From contig CP136064.1 of NCBI GenBank assembly GCA_032622095.1, forward strand, positions 255,233,863-255,297,862: a DNA stretch of 64,000 nt, in the 5' to 3' direction. The stretch comes from Siphonodentalium dalli. Its lineage: Eukaryota > Mollusca > Scaphopoda > Gadilida > Siphonodentaliidae. Below the pieces are notes generated by a model. It saw only the letters and a program-made list of their open reading frames with translations, was not told where the DNA came from and did no database searches. The position numbers and the translations under genes are program-made. Shown here in pieces: positions 10,596 through 21,970 of this stretch (the stretch's first letter is position 1; the number at the start of each line of letters is the position of its first letter).

Positions 10596-12789
10596 TATCT
10601 CTGTCTTGAGTTTGGGGCGCTGTATGGAGTTTGCCACGCGGCCTAATTACCCGAATTGAATGGGGACCGAATCGTCCCGGTCGAAACTTCCCTGGCCAAT
10701 ATCTCAAGCCGTTCTGGATTTCGTATAAAGAACGTTCTTTTATTATTCGACCCAGAGTCAACTTTTTAACCGGAATTGCAACCCTTAATATTTTTCGGTG
10801 GTTTATAACAGATGTACATGCGCAAATAATGAAAAAAGTCCGAGCCCGATATCGCAAGCCGTTTAAGAGGAGATACGTAAACAATAATAAAACAGATGAA
10901 GAGCGTTGTTTCTTAAGCTCAAGGTCATACAAAATTCTATATTAGTGCATCGACTGCATATGTTTAATGGCTATGCAGGTACGCAAAAGTCCCAACTCAA
11001 TATCTCAAGCCGTTCTGTATTTCGTATAAAGAGCGTTCTTTTATTATTCGACCCAGAGTCAACTTTTTAACCGGAAGAGCTACCCCAATCATCTTTCGGT
11101 GGCTAATAACACATGTACATGCGCAAATAATGAAAAAAGTCCGAACCCGATATATCAAGCCGTTTAGGAGGAGATACGTTAACAACAATAAAACAGATAA
11201 AGAGCGTTGTTTCCAAAAGTCAAGGTCAGAAGAAATTTCGTATTTGTGCATCGACTGCGTCTGCTCAATGGCCGCGCCGTTTCGATGATATAAGAAAATA
11301 AACATCGATTTTGCAGTTTTGAAATTCATTCTAGGGGTCCGAAAACCCCATAAAAATCAGGTTTTAAGCATCCATAACTCGAGAAGTTTAAGTCCGATTT
11401 TAAAAATTTGAGTGGAATAGTGGTCAGCGACAACTAAAGATTATGTCTACCAAATTTCATTAAAATCTGCGCCAAAATAGTTTTGAGATACATACCCACA
11501 CGCCCGTTCTCCCGAACCGGAAGTGAATTCCGTTAACTAAATATATCGTTCGAGAGCGCAGAATTTGCTGCACATCATGCAAAAAGTCCCAACTCAATAT
11601 CTCAAGCCGTTCTGGATCCCCTATAAAGAGCGTTGTTTTATCCTTCGACAAGTAGCGAACTTTTAAACCGGAAGTGCGGACCATATCATTTTTCGGCGTT
11701 TCATGACACACATACATGCGCAAATAATGAAAAAAGTCCGAACCCGATATCTCGAGCCGTTTAGGAGGAGATCTCTTCACAACAATAAAACCGATAAAGA
11801 GCGTTGTATCCAAAGGTCAAGGTCAGTCGAAGTTCCCTATTAGTTCATCGACTGCAAATGCGCAATGGCTAAGAAGGTTCCGAATTTCAAATCAATCGGC
11901 CAAGCCGTTTCGGCGATATAAGAAATCAAACCTCGATTTTGCAAGTCATTTTAGTTGCGCGAAGACCCCCCAAAAATCAACAAAATATCGATAACTCTGA
12001 AGGTCAAGGTCGGAAATAAATCAGGTTTTTAAACAGCCATAACTCTCGAAGTTTATGTCCGATTTTAAAAATTCGAGTTGCATAGCAATCAGTGGCATCT
12101 ACTGATGACGTCTACCAAATGTCATCAAAATATGCGCTAAAATAGTTTTGAGATACATACCCACACGCCCGCTCTCCCGAACCGGAAGTGATATCCGTTA
12201 ACTATATATATCGTTCGATAGCGCAGAGTTTGCTGCACATAATGCAAAAATTCCCAACTCAATATCTCAAGCCATTCTGGATTCCCTATAAAGAGCGTTG
12301 TTTTGTCCTTCGACCAGTAGCGAACTTTTAAACCGGAAGTGCGAACCCTATAATTTTTCGGCGGTTCATAACACACATACATGCGCAAATAACGAAAAAA
12401 GTCCGAAATAGATATCTCAAGCCGTTTCGGAGGAGATATGTGCACAACAATAAAACAGATAGAGAGCGTTGTTTCCAAAGTTCAAGGTCACACGAAATTC
12501 CCTATTTGTGCATCGTCTTTGTATACTCAATGGCTATACAAGTACCAAATTTCAAATCAATCGGTCAAGCTGTTTCGACGATATAAGAATTCAAACCTCA
12601 ATTTCGCAAGTTACTTTTGTGTCGCGAAAAACCCCCAAAAATCAACAAATGGCGATAACTCCGAAGGTCAAGGTCGGACGAAATTCTCAATGGGCCATTT
12701 TCAGAGAACTTCCAAAGTTATATACTAAAGCCGAAAACAGTAGGCGAATCGGTCCAGCCGTTCCGGAGATTAAGGCATGTTATTGGAAT

Positions 12790-12831
12790 AAGAAGAATAA
12801 GAAGAAGAAGAAGAAGAAGAAAAACAACAAT
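12790..12831. repeat. GAA/GAATAA microsatellite
   Basis: A run of AAG/AGA triplets just upstream of the Helitron-like terminal hairpin. A shorter version is at the same place in the 57600-57625 copy. Confidence 0.9.
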
Positions 12832-12852
12832 AAAAGCCAGAAGAATTACAAT

Positions 12853-12886
12853 ATACTTCCATGTTAACACATGGAAGTATAACTAG
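12853..12886 (+). other. Helitron-like 3' terminal hairpin plus CTAG
   Basis: ATACTTCCATGT, loop TAAC, ACATGGAAGTAT form a perfect 12-bp stem, followed two bases later by CTAG at 12883-12886. The same structure with loop TAAA is at 57640-57673. A decayed terminus with TACTAG but no stem is at 14272-14277. The sequence after CTAG is the same at 12887 and 14278 (AATGAAACTGTAATTGCAC), so units are joined tail to head. Confidence 0.8.
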
Positions 12887-14527
12887 AATGAAACTGTAAT
12901 TGCACAGCAATTTCGATACTTCCATGTTCACCAATGACTGAAATTGTGTCATCTGATAGAGCGTCCATATCAGTATGGAGATACTGTAGCTCATAGTTGT
13001 TTCTTAAGCTCAAGGTCATACAAAATTCCATATTAGTGCATCGACTGGGTATGTTCAATGGCTATGCAGGTACGCAAAAGTCCCAACTCAATATATCAAA
13101 CCATTCTGGATTTCGTATAAAGAGCGTCCTTTTATTATTCGACCATAGTTAACTTGTAAACCGGGAGTGCGACCCCTATCATGTTTCGTTGGTTCATAAC
13201 AGATGTGCATGCGCAAATAATGAAAAATGTCCGAACCCGATATCTCAAGCCGTTTAGGAGGAGATACGTTAACAACAATAAAACAGATAAAGAGCGTTAT
13301 TTCCAAAGGTCAAGGTCAGACGAAATTCCTTATTTGTGCATCGACTGCGAATGCCCAATGGCTATGGAGGTACATCATTTTAAATCAATTGGCCCAGTCG
13401 TTTCAGCGATATAAGAAATCAAACATCGATTTTGCAGGTTTGCAAGTCATTCTAGGGCTCCGAAAACCCCATACAAATCAAGTTTTTAAGCAGCCATAAC
13501 TCGAGAAGTTTAAGTCCGATTTAAAAAATCTGAGCAGAGTAGTGGTCAGCGACAACTAAAGATTATGTCCAACAAATTTCATCAAAATCTGCGCCAAAAT
13601 AGTTTTGAGATACATACCCACACGCCCGTTCTCCCGAACCGGAAGTGAAATCCGTTAACTATATATATCGTTCGAGAGCGCAGACTTTGCTGCACATCAT
13701 GCAAAAAGTCCCAACTCAATATCTCGAGCTGTTCTGGATTTCATATAAAGAGCGTTCTTTTATTCTTCGACCAGTAGCGAACTTTTAAACCGGAAGTGCG
13801 AACCCTATCATTTTTCGGCGGTTCATAACACACATACATGCGCAAATAATGAAAAAAGTCCGAACTCGATATCTCAAGCCGTTTAGGAGGAGATACGTTC
13901 ACAACAATAAAACCGATAAAGAGCGTCGTTTCGAAAGGTCAAGGTCAGACAAAATTCGCTATCTGTACATCGACTTCGTATACTCAATGGCTATGAAAGT
14001 ACCAAATTTCAAATTAATCGGTCGAGCCATTTTAACGATATAAGAACTCAAACCTCGATTTTTCAAGTCATTTTAGTGGCGTGAAAATTCCCCAAAAATC
14101 AGTAAAATGGCGATAACTCCGAAGGTCAAGGTCGGACAAAATTCTCGATAGGCCATTTTACTAGATATTTCAAAGTTATATCCGAAACCGAAAACAGCAG
14201 GTGAATCGGTCCAGCCGTTCCTGAGATATAAGGATGTTATTGAAAAAAAACCGGAAGAATTAGAAATATAATACTAGAATGAAACTGTAATTGCACAGCA
14301 ATTTCGATACTTCCATGTTCGCCAATGAAGTTAAATTGTGTCACCAGATAAAGCGTCAGTTGTCAGGAGACACATGTCAGTATGGTGATACTGTAGCTCA
14401 TAGCAATACTCGGCAACCGCAGATTATATCCACCAAATTTCATCAATATCTGCACCAAAAACATTTTGAGATACATACCAACACGCCCGTGCTTCCAAAC
14501 CGGAAGTGAAATCAGTAAAAATTATCA

Positions 14528-15012
14528 TATATAGGTAGTACCCACCCACCGTCCCATCCTGCCACCCATAGTATCTTATGCGTCACAGGCGCTCGTATAT
14601 AGGTAGTACCCACCCACCACCCCACCCATAGTATCTTATGCGCCGCATGCAGGCTCTCGTATATAGGTAGTACCCACCCACCATCCCATCCCGCCACCTA
14701 TAGTATCTTATGCGCCGCTGGCGCTCGTATATATGTAGTACCCACCCACCACCCCATCCCGCCACCCGTAGTATCTTATGCGCCACAGGCGCTCGTATAT
14801 AGGTAGTACCCACCACCACCCCATCCCGCCACCCATATTATCTTATGCGCCGCAGGCGCTCGTACATAGGTAGTACCCACCCAACACCCTATCCCGCCAC
14901 CCATAGTATCTTATGCGCCGCAGGCGCTCGTATATAGGTAGTACCCGCCCATCATCCAATTCCGCCACCCATAGTATTTTATGCGCCGCAGGCACTCGTA
15001 TATAGGTAATAT
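14528..15012. repeat. 68-bp minisatellite, about 7 copies
   Basis: GGTAGTACCCACCCACC recurs at intervals of 64-68 bp. Each unit includes GTATCTTATGCGCC and a small GC-rich palindrome. It lies inside one ~630-bp repeat unit, between the CCGGAAGTGAAATC and AGAGCGCAGA blocks that are adjacent in other units. Confidence 0.9.
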
Positions 15013-16067
15013 ATCATTATAGAGCGCAGACGCTGATGCACATAATGCAAAAAGTCCCAACTCAATATCTCAAGCCCTTCTGGATTCCGTATAAAGAGCG
15101 TTATTTTATCCTTCGACCAGTAGCAAACTGTTTAACCGGAAGTGCGACCCCTATCATTTTTCAGTATTTTAGAACACACATACAGGCGCAAATAATGAAA
15201 AAATCGGAACCCGATATGTCAAGCCGTTTCGGAGAAGATACGCCAACAACAATAAAACAGATAAAGAGCATTGTTTCCTAAGGTCATGGCCATAAAACTT
15301 TTCATGTTAGCGGTTCGACTGCATGTACTCAATGGCTATGCAGATACGAAAATTCAAATCAATTGGCAATGCCGTTTTGACGATATAAGAAATCAAACCT
15401 CCATTTCCAAGTAATTCTGGTGGCGCGAAAACCCCCCAAAAACCAGGTTTTTATGCAGCCAAATCTCGAGAAGTTAAAGTCAGATTTGAAAAATTCGAGT
15501 GTAATATTGATCAGCGGCAAATAAAGATTATATAAACCACATTTCACCACAATCTGCGCCAAAATAGTTTTCAGATAAGATACATACCCACACGCCTGTT
15601 CTCCAGAACCGGAAGTGAAATCCGTTAACTATATATATCTGTATACATCGCACAGTTGGACGAACATAAAGCAAAAAGTCCCAACTCAATATCTCAAGCC
15701 GTTCTGGGTTTCGTAATAAAGAGCGTTCTTTTATTATTCGAACCGGGTAAAATTTTAAACCAGAAGGGGTTCCCCTATTATTTTTCGGTGGTTTGTAACA
15801 CATGTGCATGCGCAAATAATGAAAAAAGTCCGAACCAGATATCTCAAGCGTTTTAGGATGAGATACGTTAACAATAATAAAACATATAAAGAGCGTTGTT
15901 TCCAAAGGTCAAGGTCCAACAAAATTCCTTATTTGTGCATCGACTGGGAATGGTCAATGGCTATGTAGGTACAAAATTTCAAATCAATTGGCCTAGCCGT
16001 TTCGACGATATAAGAAATCAAACATCGATTTTGCAATTCTGCAAGTCAGTCTAGGGGTCCGAAAACA

Positions 16068-16273
16068 AAAATTTGTCAAGTCACAAAGTTCCTAATTTTA
16101 ATATTCATTGTGACCTGACCTTTCCATTACTGACATAGTAGAAACAGCCAATCACCGCTCAGTGTTAGAATCGAGGTCAGGTCATAATGAATATTAAAAT
16201 GAGGACCTCGATTCTAACACTGAGCGGTTATTGGCTGTATTGGCTATAGGAACTTTGTGACTTGACAAATTTT
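16068..16273. mobile_element. 206-bp highly palindromic MITE
   Basis: The ends AAAATTTGTCAAGTCAC and GTGACTTGACAAATTTT are exact inverted repeats of about 27 bp. Inside, a second inverted pair has CACCGCTCAGTGTTAG against CTAACACTGAGCGGT, and an overlapping pair has GTGACCTGACC against GGTCAGGTCA. Nearly the whole element can fold. It interrupts the end of the preceding repeat array. Confidence 0.8.
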
Positions 16274-17649
16274 AGTTTTAAAGTTGGAATTATCGACAGA
16301 TTTCTCCTCTATAGAAATTGTTTACTGACGATCTGTTGATTTGTATGAGTAAATAAATTATTAGCCGACAAGAAATCACTGAGCGCTAAACGTTTAGTTG
16401 ATCGTTTGGCCGATTTTTAATTATAGTAAGCCGCGCGGGGGTGAAGTTATAGGAAGATTTCGGACATTTTGTTCTGAGCCGGATCAAAATGAAAATTTAC
16501 GGTCTTCGGAGACAATATTCGGTGCTTAAAACATTATCAAATGCTATGTATATGAATGGTTTTGATCGGAGTTTGTGGTATTGATTGAAAGATGAATTCT
16601 TCGCCGATACATCCGTGGTTATATCTGTGGCATTACTGGTGTGAATGAGCTATATTTGATCGATCGGCGAGTGATGGTAAAAAGGTGAATTTCTACAGTT
16701 ACCCTTGTGCTATTATTATACCATTAGCGTGAAGCAGGCGCGTATATGGGCAGCGCAAAAGGGGGGGGGGCGCGGACAGCGGAGCGCGTTACAGGCCCCT
16801 GTGGCTGTACTGGTAAAGTACTGTACTCAATTAACCCGTTTTTCACCAGTATTCTGTTTAACCCCCCAAACTCCCATTGCAGCCGGATTTTTTATGACAT
16901 ATTGCTACTGACTTTTGGTACATGTATGAATCAAAAAGATCATCTGCGAGGGGAATGGGTCCGTGGGACGGACCCGCAGCCGGCCTGGCGGAAACCCTGC
17001 TTTATAAAATTAAACCATCAAACCATTACTCCCAGGTATAACAGAGGCCAAACTGACAGTTATAGTTCTTATATACTTAAAATCATATTTTTCAGCCCTC
17101 CTACAAGCCATGAAATTGTGTATTGCTATCTTAAAGGAAAAATAGAGTTAACCCCCTTGAGCGCTAACTCATTTTTCGTCTTCCTTGGGTTATGCCGATA
17201 AATTTGATATATGACATGTATAGGAAATATTGTTGAACATTTTTTTATTCACAACAGAACATGCCTTGGGTAATCAACATTTTAGCCATTTCCAGTCTGC
17301 AGTTCACCATGACCTAGATATCTCATATATTTACTAATTATAGGTAAGACCATGGGGTCAGATCATTCTAGACATGTAATGCATCTATTTCAAGTAGAAT
17401 TCCATCACTCAGTGTTACAAGTTAGCTATTCATATTGTAGAATCCATGCTTTATTTTCAAACACCCCCCCCCCCCCCCCCCTTCCAAGGGAAGTAATCAA
17501 CAGGTGCCTGAAAATGTCACAAGGTAATTCCCTTTGTTGCATCCATGACGACATATTGTAATGACATCATTCTTTGTTATTATTTTGCTCTATGGTTTTC
17601 CAATTCTTTACATGCAAACTCGAAAAATTATTTGTTAATCTCCAACACC
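16274..17649. other. Unclassified region with repeat fragments
   Basis: 16274-16735 shows nothing recognisable. Around 16960-16990 lies GGCGGAAACCCTG, the terminal sequence of the hAT family at 21065-21735, directly before CTTTATAA. 17009-17110 matches 25410-25520 (sharing TTAAACCATCAAACCATTAC and CCCTCCTACAAGCCA). A C-run lies at 17463-17480. No supported gene. Confidence 0.4.
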
Positions 17650-18957
17650 ATGAAAAAGTCAAATAAAAGAAATCAAGGTTCTAAAGATGGCATGTTGCCA
17701 ATTAGATGGTGTAATACACGATCTAATGATCAACATGAAGAGAGTGGTGATTCTAATTCTCAGGATAAAGATCGAAAGGAAAAAAATTACGATTCTTAGA
17801 CCGAAGCGCACTGATGAATATTTAGAAGCATGCAACATGACGAGTGATGGGATTCTACCCGGGAAACTTCAGCCCATTAATTCGCCACCTGATGTGACCC
17901 AATGTGAAATTGACAGCAAGTATGAAAATAATATTGTGAATCTCAACAAAATTAATTCAGCTTATGCTTCATTCTTTTATATTTACAATAATAGGAGATG
18001 TCAGCGGCCAATTCCAGAAATGGCAATCTGCCAGAAACTAGGCATTTGTGTTTATGTGAGAATAATATGCGTGTCCTGCCAGTTGGAAGGAGTCCGCAGG
18101 GTTTTGTCTGATACATTGGCTAAATCTTCAAGGGGATTGCCTGCGGGTGGACTTAAATGATCGGTTATGCATATCCATGCTCAAAAGCAAAGTCGAACCA
18201 TCGGACAAATGTCTTATTTTGAGTTATCTGAACATTCAACATCCATCCCGTTAACTGCTGTCCAATCGTCCCAGTAAGTTCTGTGATAAGACTGTTGAAA
18301 TAAACACGATTCCTTGCAACAGAATCAGATATTCATACGAAATCTTCTGAGTGATAACCATAGCATTGATGTTTCTGTTGACACAACTTATAATAATCGC
18401 CCACAAGCTGGCTGCAAAGCTGCTACACAGTCGGTATCTGTCGTCACAGAGTAAAATGCTTAACGAAAGTTACCACTCGCAATGTCAGTTTCTAACAAGT
18501 TATGCACAATGAGATTGTGTAAACACACCGAAAGCTTTTTATGCAACAGGAATGTCGCACTTGAAAACTCAATTGCGTCGACTGAGTCCTCCTCAATGGC
18601 AAAAATGTCATTGAATTCCATAAATGCTGCTAGTCTTGTACGCGTCGATTCTGTTACAACTGGCGCCAGTTCCCAACTGCAGAAATCTGTCCGAGACATT
18701 TCAACGACATCAGCGCCGATAGCACACTTTACATGTTTCATCCATTCATACGAAGCCTGCAAAAGAGAATGCAGAAACTAAAATTAAATACCAAACCTGC
18801 AGTTTTAGGGGGAGACAAATCATGATTTGTAAAGAAACTTTCGTCAAGTGTACTCAACTGGGTGAGAATGGAGCTTGTTCGCATCAGGAAATTGTTTCGA
18901 CATAAGGACAAATTTGTTAAACAAGACAGTCAATGACTGTGGGGTTGCCCACCAGAC
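17650..18957 (+). pseudogene. Mutator-like transposase relic
   Basis: Conceptual translation across frames gives consecutive blocks in the order expected for the Mutator-like transposase domain common in mollusc genomes. There is an N-terminal charged stretch from ATG 17650; a Cys-containing block near 18000-18100 (ICVSC); VDLNDRL...LNIQHPSR (18147-18256); SVDTTYNN with AATQS (18376-18440), where the first catalytic Asp is expected; NKLC (about 18494); VDSVTTGASS (18643-18672); and an Arg/Lys-rich C-terminal block around 18862-18950. The frame changes at least near 17790, 18150 and 18480, and several stops interrupt it (for example after HPSR and at 18824). The block that normally reads TTDGDS reads TTGASS, so an acidic residue is lost. 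Family assignment rests on motif order by eye. It cannot encode an active enzyme. Confidence 0.75.
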
Positions 18958-19039
18958 TGCAGACTGGTAAGACTGGGACTCTGGAGACCACAACAGTCAG
19001 AACTTTTCATAATCACTTTAAAAGTAGATATCTAAAGAG

Positions 19040-19429
19040 TTAAATCTAAAAAAAAAAAAATTGAGTTATGTCCCTGGCCCCGTCCACATTTGACCCAGTG
19101 ACCTTATTTGAACAATCTGAACCCCAGTCACCCAAGGATCCTTCATACCAAATATGAACCCATATGGCCTGATGGTATTTGAGAAGAAGTCATTTTAAGA
19201 ATACTATGGAGGGAAAGAGTTATGGCCCTGGCTTCGCAACTATTTGAACCAGTGACCTCATTTGAACAAATCTGAATGAGAGTCACCTAGGGAACATCCA
19301 CACCAAATATGAACCCATTCGGTCTGATGGTTCCAGAGAAGAAGAAGTTTAAAGAATTGTTGACGGATGGACGGACGGACGAGGAGTGATGACTATAGCT
19401 CCACCGGAGACTTCGTCTCAGGTGAGCTA
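19040..19429 (+). mobile_element. Hairpin-ended tandem-repeat element (Pearl/HINE-like), two units
   Basis: Two units of about 154 bp carry GAGTTATG(T/G)CCCTGGC, TTTGACCCAGTGACC-type, and CCAAATATGAACCCAT blocks. They are followed by GACGG-type repeats (19370-19385) and a terminal hairpin TAGCTCCACCGGAGAC...GTCTCAGGTGAGCTA at 19396-19429, then AAAA. This layout (internal ~150-bp tandem repeat, short microsatellite, 3' hairpin) matches bivalve Pearl elements and Helentron-associated non-autonomous elements. It is the same family as 20560-21772 and 39480-41047. No coding capacity. Confidence 0.75.
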
Positions 19430-19880
19430 AAAAGCATATAATGCTATTCAGAATGTAACTCCTTGTTTCACTAACAACCACAAGAAATTTCCAGCATGTT
19501 CACTGGTCTGTAAGGCGCATCTGAAATCATACAGCACAAAACATCTTCCATTTTCGCATCACATACACGTAAAAATAAATCTGACCAGCTCAAAATACAG
19601 AATGCGTTGAATAAATATTTCTCTATTAACATGCTACGGAAGCTCAGCCGTTTATATAATACAAACAAAAATGAAAACCATCGTGTTTTAATGTACGGAC
19701 CAAAGAGCACACTCTGGAGCAAAAAAATTCAAGGACTTTGCCATTCTGCTGTCCATTCGACCACCCACGGCGCAGGAAAATCCCTAATTTTATTGCCAAA
19801 ATCTGTTATAAATGACGGTGCAATTGAGAAAATGAGACAAATTAGCTCTTTATCATTCACGACGCCAGTCACAGAATGAC
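19430..19880. repeat. Flank duplicated at 21773-21970 and 23797-24030
   Basis: This stretch follows the hairpin-ended element and reappears, split, after the second copy of that element. Shared marks are CAGAATGCGTTGAATAAATA, ATGCTACGGAAGCTCAGCC and CAAATTAGCTCTTTATCATT. So element plus flank (about 850 bp) was duplicated locally and the second copy later took two insertions. Confidence 0.8.
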
Positions 19881-20559
19881 TATAAACATCATTACGTCAC
19901 GTGCCAAATAAGGATAAATTTACAACTTCGTAGTAAGCACTGGTAAATTCCAAGGCCGAATTGTAAACAAGGAGATGACGCAACATGATAGCGGTAAAAC
20001 TCAATAAAATTTATACATAGCGTGCTTATCGCTATAATGTCATAACATTGTTCTTTATTATATAGCATCTGAATTGCTAAATTTGCATTCTGCATGTACA
20101 GTGAAGCAATTTACATTGAGAGCATTTTATTCCACAGACGAAGAGTGACAACTCGTAAATGTTTACATGACCTCGGGCGCATGTGTATAGATCTATGTGT
20201 GTATGCAATGATAAAACACTGCCTTATGAATATTAATGAGTTTCACAAAAAAGGGAATTTCCCCTTCAGCTCTGAAATAAAATTCCCTGCGAGTGTCGTC
20301 AGATGTAGTGAAAGTAATGGGACTCAGTCGGATCAGACTGGACATGGAGATAATTAATGGCACAAACATTTTGCAGAGCAATACCAATGTATTGTGTTAC
20401 TCCTACAGCTGTGATAAAAACAAGGATTTTAATGGGGTGAAGTAGGCAGAGATGATATGGTATGGTACAGCATGGTCTGGCTTGGACAGGAGGTGGGGTG
20501 GGGGTGGGTAGCTGTGATGTGTCTAAAAAAAATCAAAGATCAAAATGCAAAAATGTAAT
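19881..20559. other. Unclassified spacer
   Basis: AT-rich with only short uncharacteristic reading frames. No repeat or gene recognised. Confidence 0.4.
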
Positions 20560-21772
20560 TTTTTGTATTTAGAGTTATATCCACGCCTCTGCCCCTAGTT
20601 GACCCAGTGACCCAATTTGGAAAAAAAATCTGAACTCCAGTCACCCATTAGGTCCCTCCGTACCAAATATAAGTTAAATCGGCCCAATCTTTATTAAGAT
20701 ATCATTCTAAGAATTACTATGAGGAATAGAGTTATGGCTCTGGTTTCTCAACTAATCAACCTGGTGACCTCATTTGAACAAATCTGAACCCTAGTCATTC
20801 AAGAACCCTTCATGCCAAATATAAGCTAAATCGGACCAATGGTTCTAGACAAGAAGTTGTTTTAAGAAATACTATGGAGGATAAGAGTTATGGCCCTGGC
20901 TTCGCAACTATTTGACCTAGTTACCTGATTTGAACAAATATGAATGGGAGTCACCTAGGGAACATCCACACCAAATATGAACCCATTCCGTCCAATGGAA
21001 TCAGAGGAGAAGATGTTCAAAGAATTGTTGACGGATGGACGGACGACGGTGTGATGACTATAGCCAGGGTTTCCGCTAGGGGTAGGGGAATGGGGCCGGT
21101 AGCCGTCAAGGGGAAAAATCCAGGTAAAAGTAGCCTGTTTTACTTTTAGCACTGGTTGAACTACTTTCGTTATATCGGCCAATAGAATCGTGTGAGAGTA
21201 GAAACGGCAGATTGTTTTGTTCCATTTCTGCCCAAGTGCCAAGCTATCAAACCTTATACATGTACCTGTAACTTTAAAACTAGTAAATTTATTAGATATA
21301 TATTAATTTACGAAGTACATTTACAGAAAACCAGTAATTTTAATCCCGAGTTAAACGTGCTCGTTAATGTTAAAAGACTCAATGTGGAAGACACAGCAGA
21401 TGTTTCGGATGCATAACGTAATCGGAATATATTAAGGCTGATTACATACAACCGCAACGTAACTAACCGACCTCAAAGGCATAGCTCCTAGCGATGTCAG
21501 TTCTGATCACTTCCTGTTTCAATTTAACAACGCGTTTAGAGTGTACACTCACAAGATATAAAATAAATTCACCTTTTAAAATTCCTTAGTACTATTCCAA
21601 CAAAATTCAGAAGTTTTAAACATCTTTATACCTTTATAGACATGCAGTATGTCCTGGGGTATGGCAGGAGGGGAAAACTTGGCGAGGGGAACGGGGCCGT
21701 CAAGGGGAGCCTGTGCCGGTATAGCGGAAACCCTGCTATAGCTCCACCGGAGACTTCGTCTCAGGTGAGCTA
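20560..21772 (+). mobile_element. Hairpin-ended tandem-repeat element, split by a hAT element
   Basis: Three units of about 156 bp (GAGTTATG-type blocks near 20572, 20728, 20884), then GACGGATGGACGG. The terminal hairpin is separated from the body by the insertion 21065-21735 and resumes at 21739-21772. Same family as 19040-19429, in the same orientation. Confidence 0.75.
21065..21735. mobile_element. hAT-like element (671 bp)
   Basis: Terminal repeats CAGGGTTTCCGCTA and TAGCGGAAACCCTG are perfect inverses. CTATAGC is duplicated at 21058-21064 and 21736-21742, and the uninterrupted site is seen at 19393-19399. Only 7 bp of duplication are visible rather than 8. A subterminal GC-rich block with CCGTCAAGGGGA recurs near both ends. 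Related, decayed sequence is at about 41646-41700. No transposase. Confidence 0.7.
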
Positions 21773-21970
21773 AAAAGCATATTATGCTATTCAGAACATA
21801 ACCCCTTGTTTGACTAACAACCACAATAAATGTCCAGCATCTTCACTGGTTTGTAAGGTGCATCTGAAATAAAAAATCTGACCAGTTCAAAATACAGAAT
21901 GCGTTGAATAAATATTTCTCTTTTAACATGCTACGGAAGCTCAGCCATTCATATGATACAAACAAAAACA

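Larger units (their letters stand above)
10690..16065 (+). mobile_element. Array of ~630-bp repeats with a Helitron-like 3' terminus
   Basis: The marker GCGCAAATAATGAAAAAAGT recurs near 10813, 11112, 11713, 12377 (variant), 13206, 13838, 15182 and 15807. The usual spacing is 600-665 bp; the exceptions are a short unit, a unit broken at 12780-13010 and one enlarged by a 68-bp minisatellite. Within the array one unit ends in a GAA microsatellite, a perfect hairpin and CTAG (12853-12886), the hallmark of a Helitron 3' end, and a new unit starts directly after. The many frames of 70-130 codons in the array are repeats of the same non-coding unit. The orientation given follows the hairpin. Confidence 0.7.

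Noticed and set aside
14512-14819. Trp/Gly-rich frames on the minus strand
   Set aside because: Produced by the 68-bp minisatellite; period-driven, not protein.
10997-15905. Many frames of 70-130 codons with similar peptides on both strands
   Set aside because: They are the same ~630-bp repeat read in different copies and on both strands, with no codon constraint or domain.
10690-16065. CRISPR array
   Set aside because: Repeat units are hundreds of bases long, diverged, and without unique short spacers; the genome is eukaryotic.
18460-18762. 100-codon minus-strand frame
   Set aside because: Antisense shadow of the Mutator-like transposase relic, whose plus-strand reading keeps family motifs.
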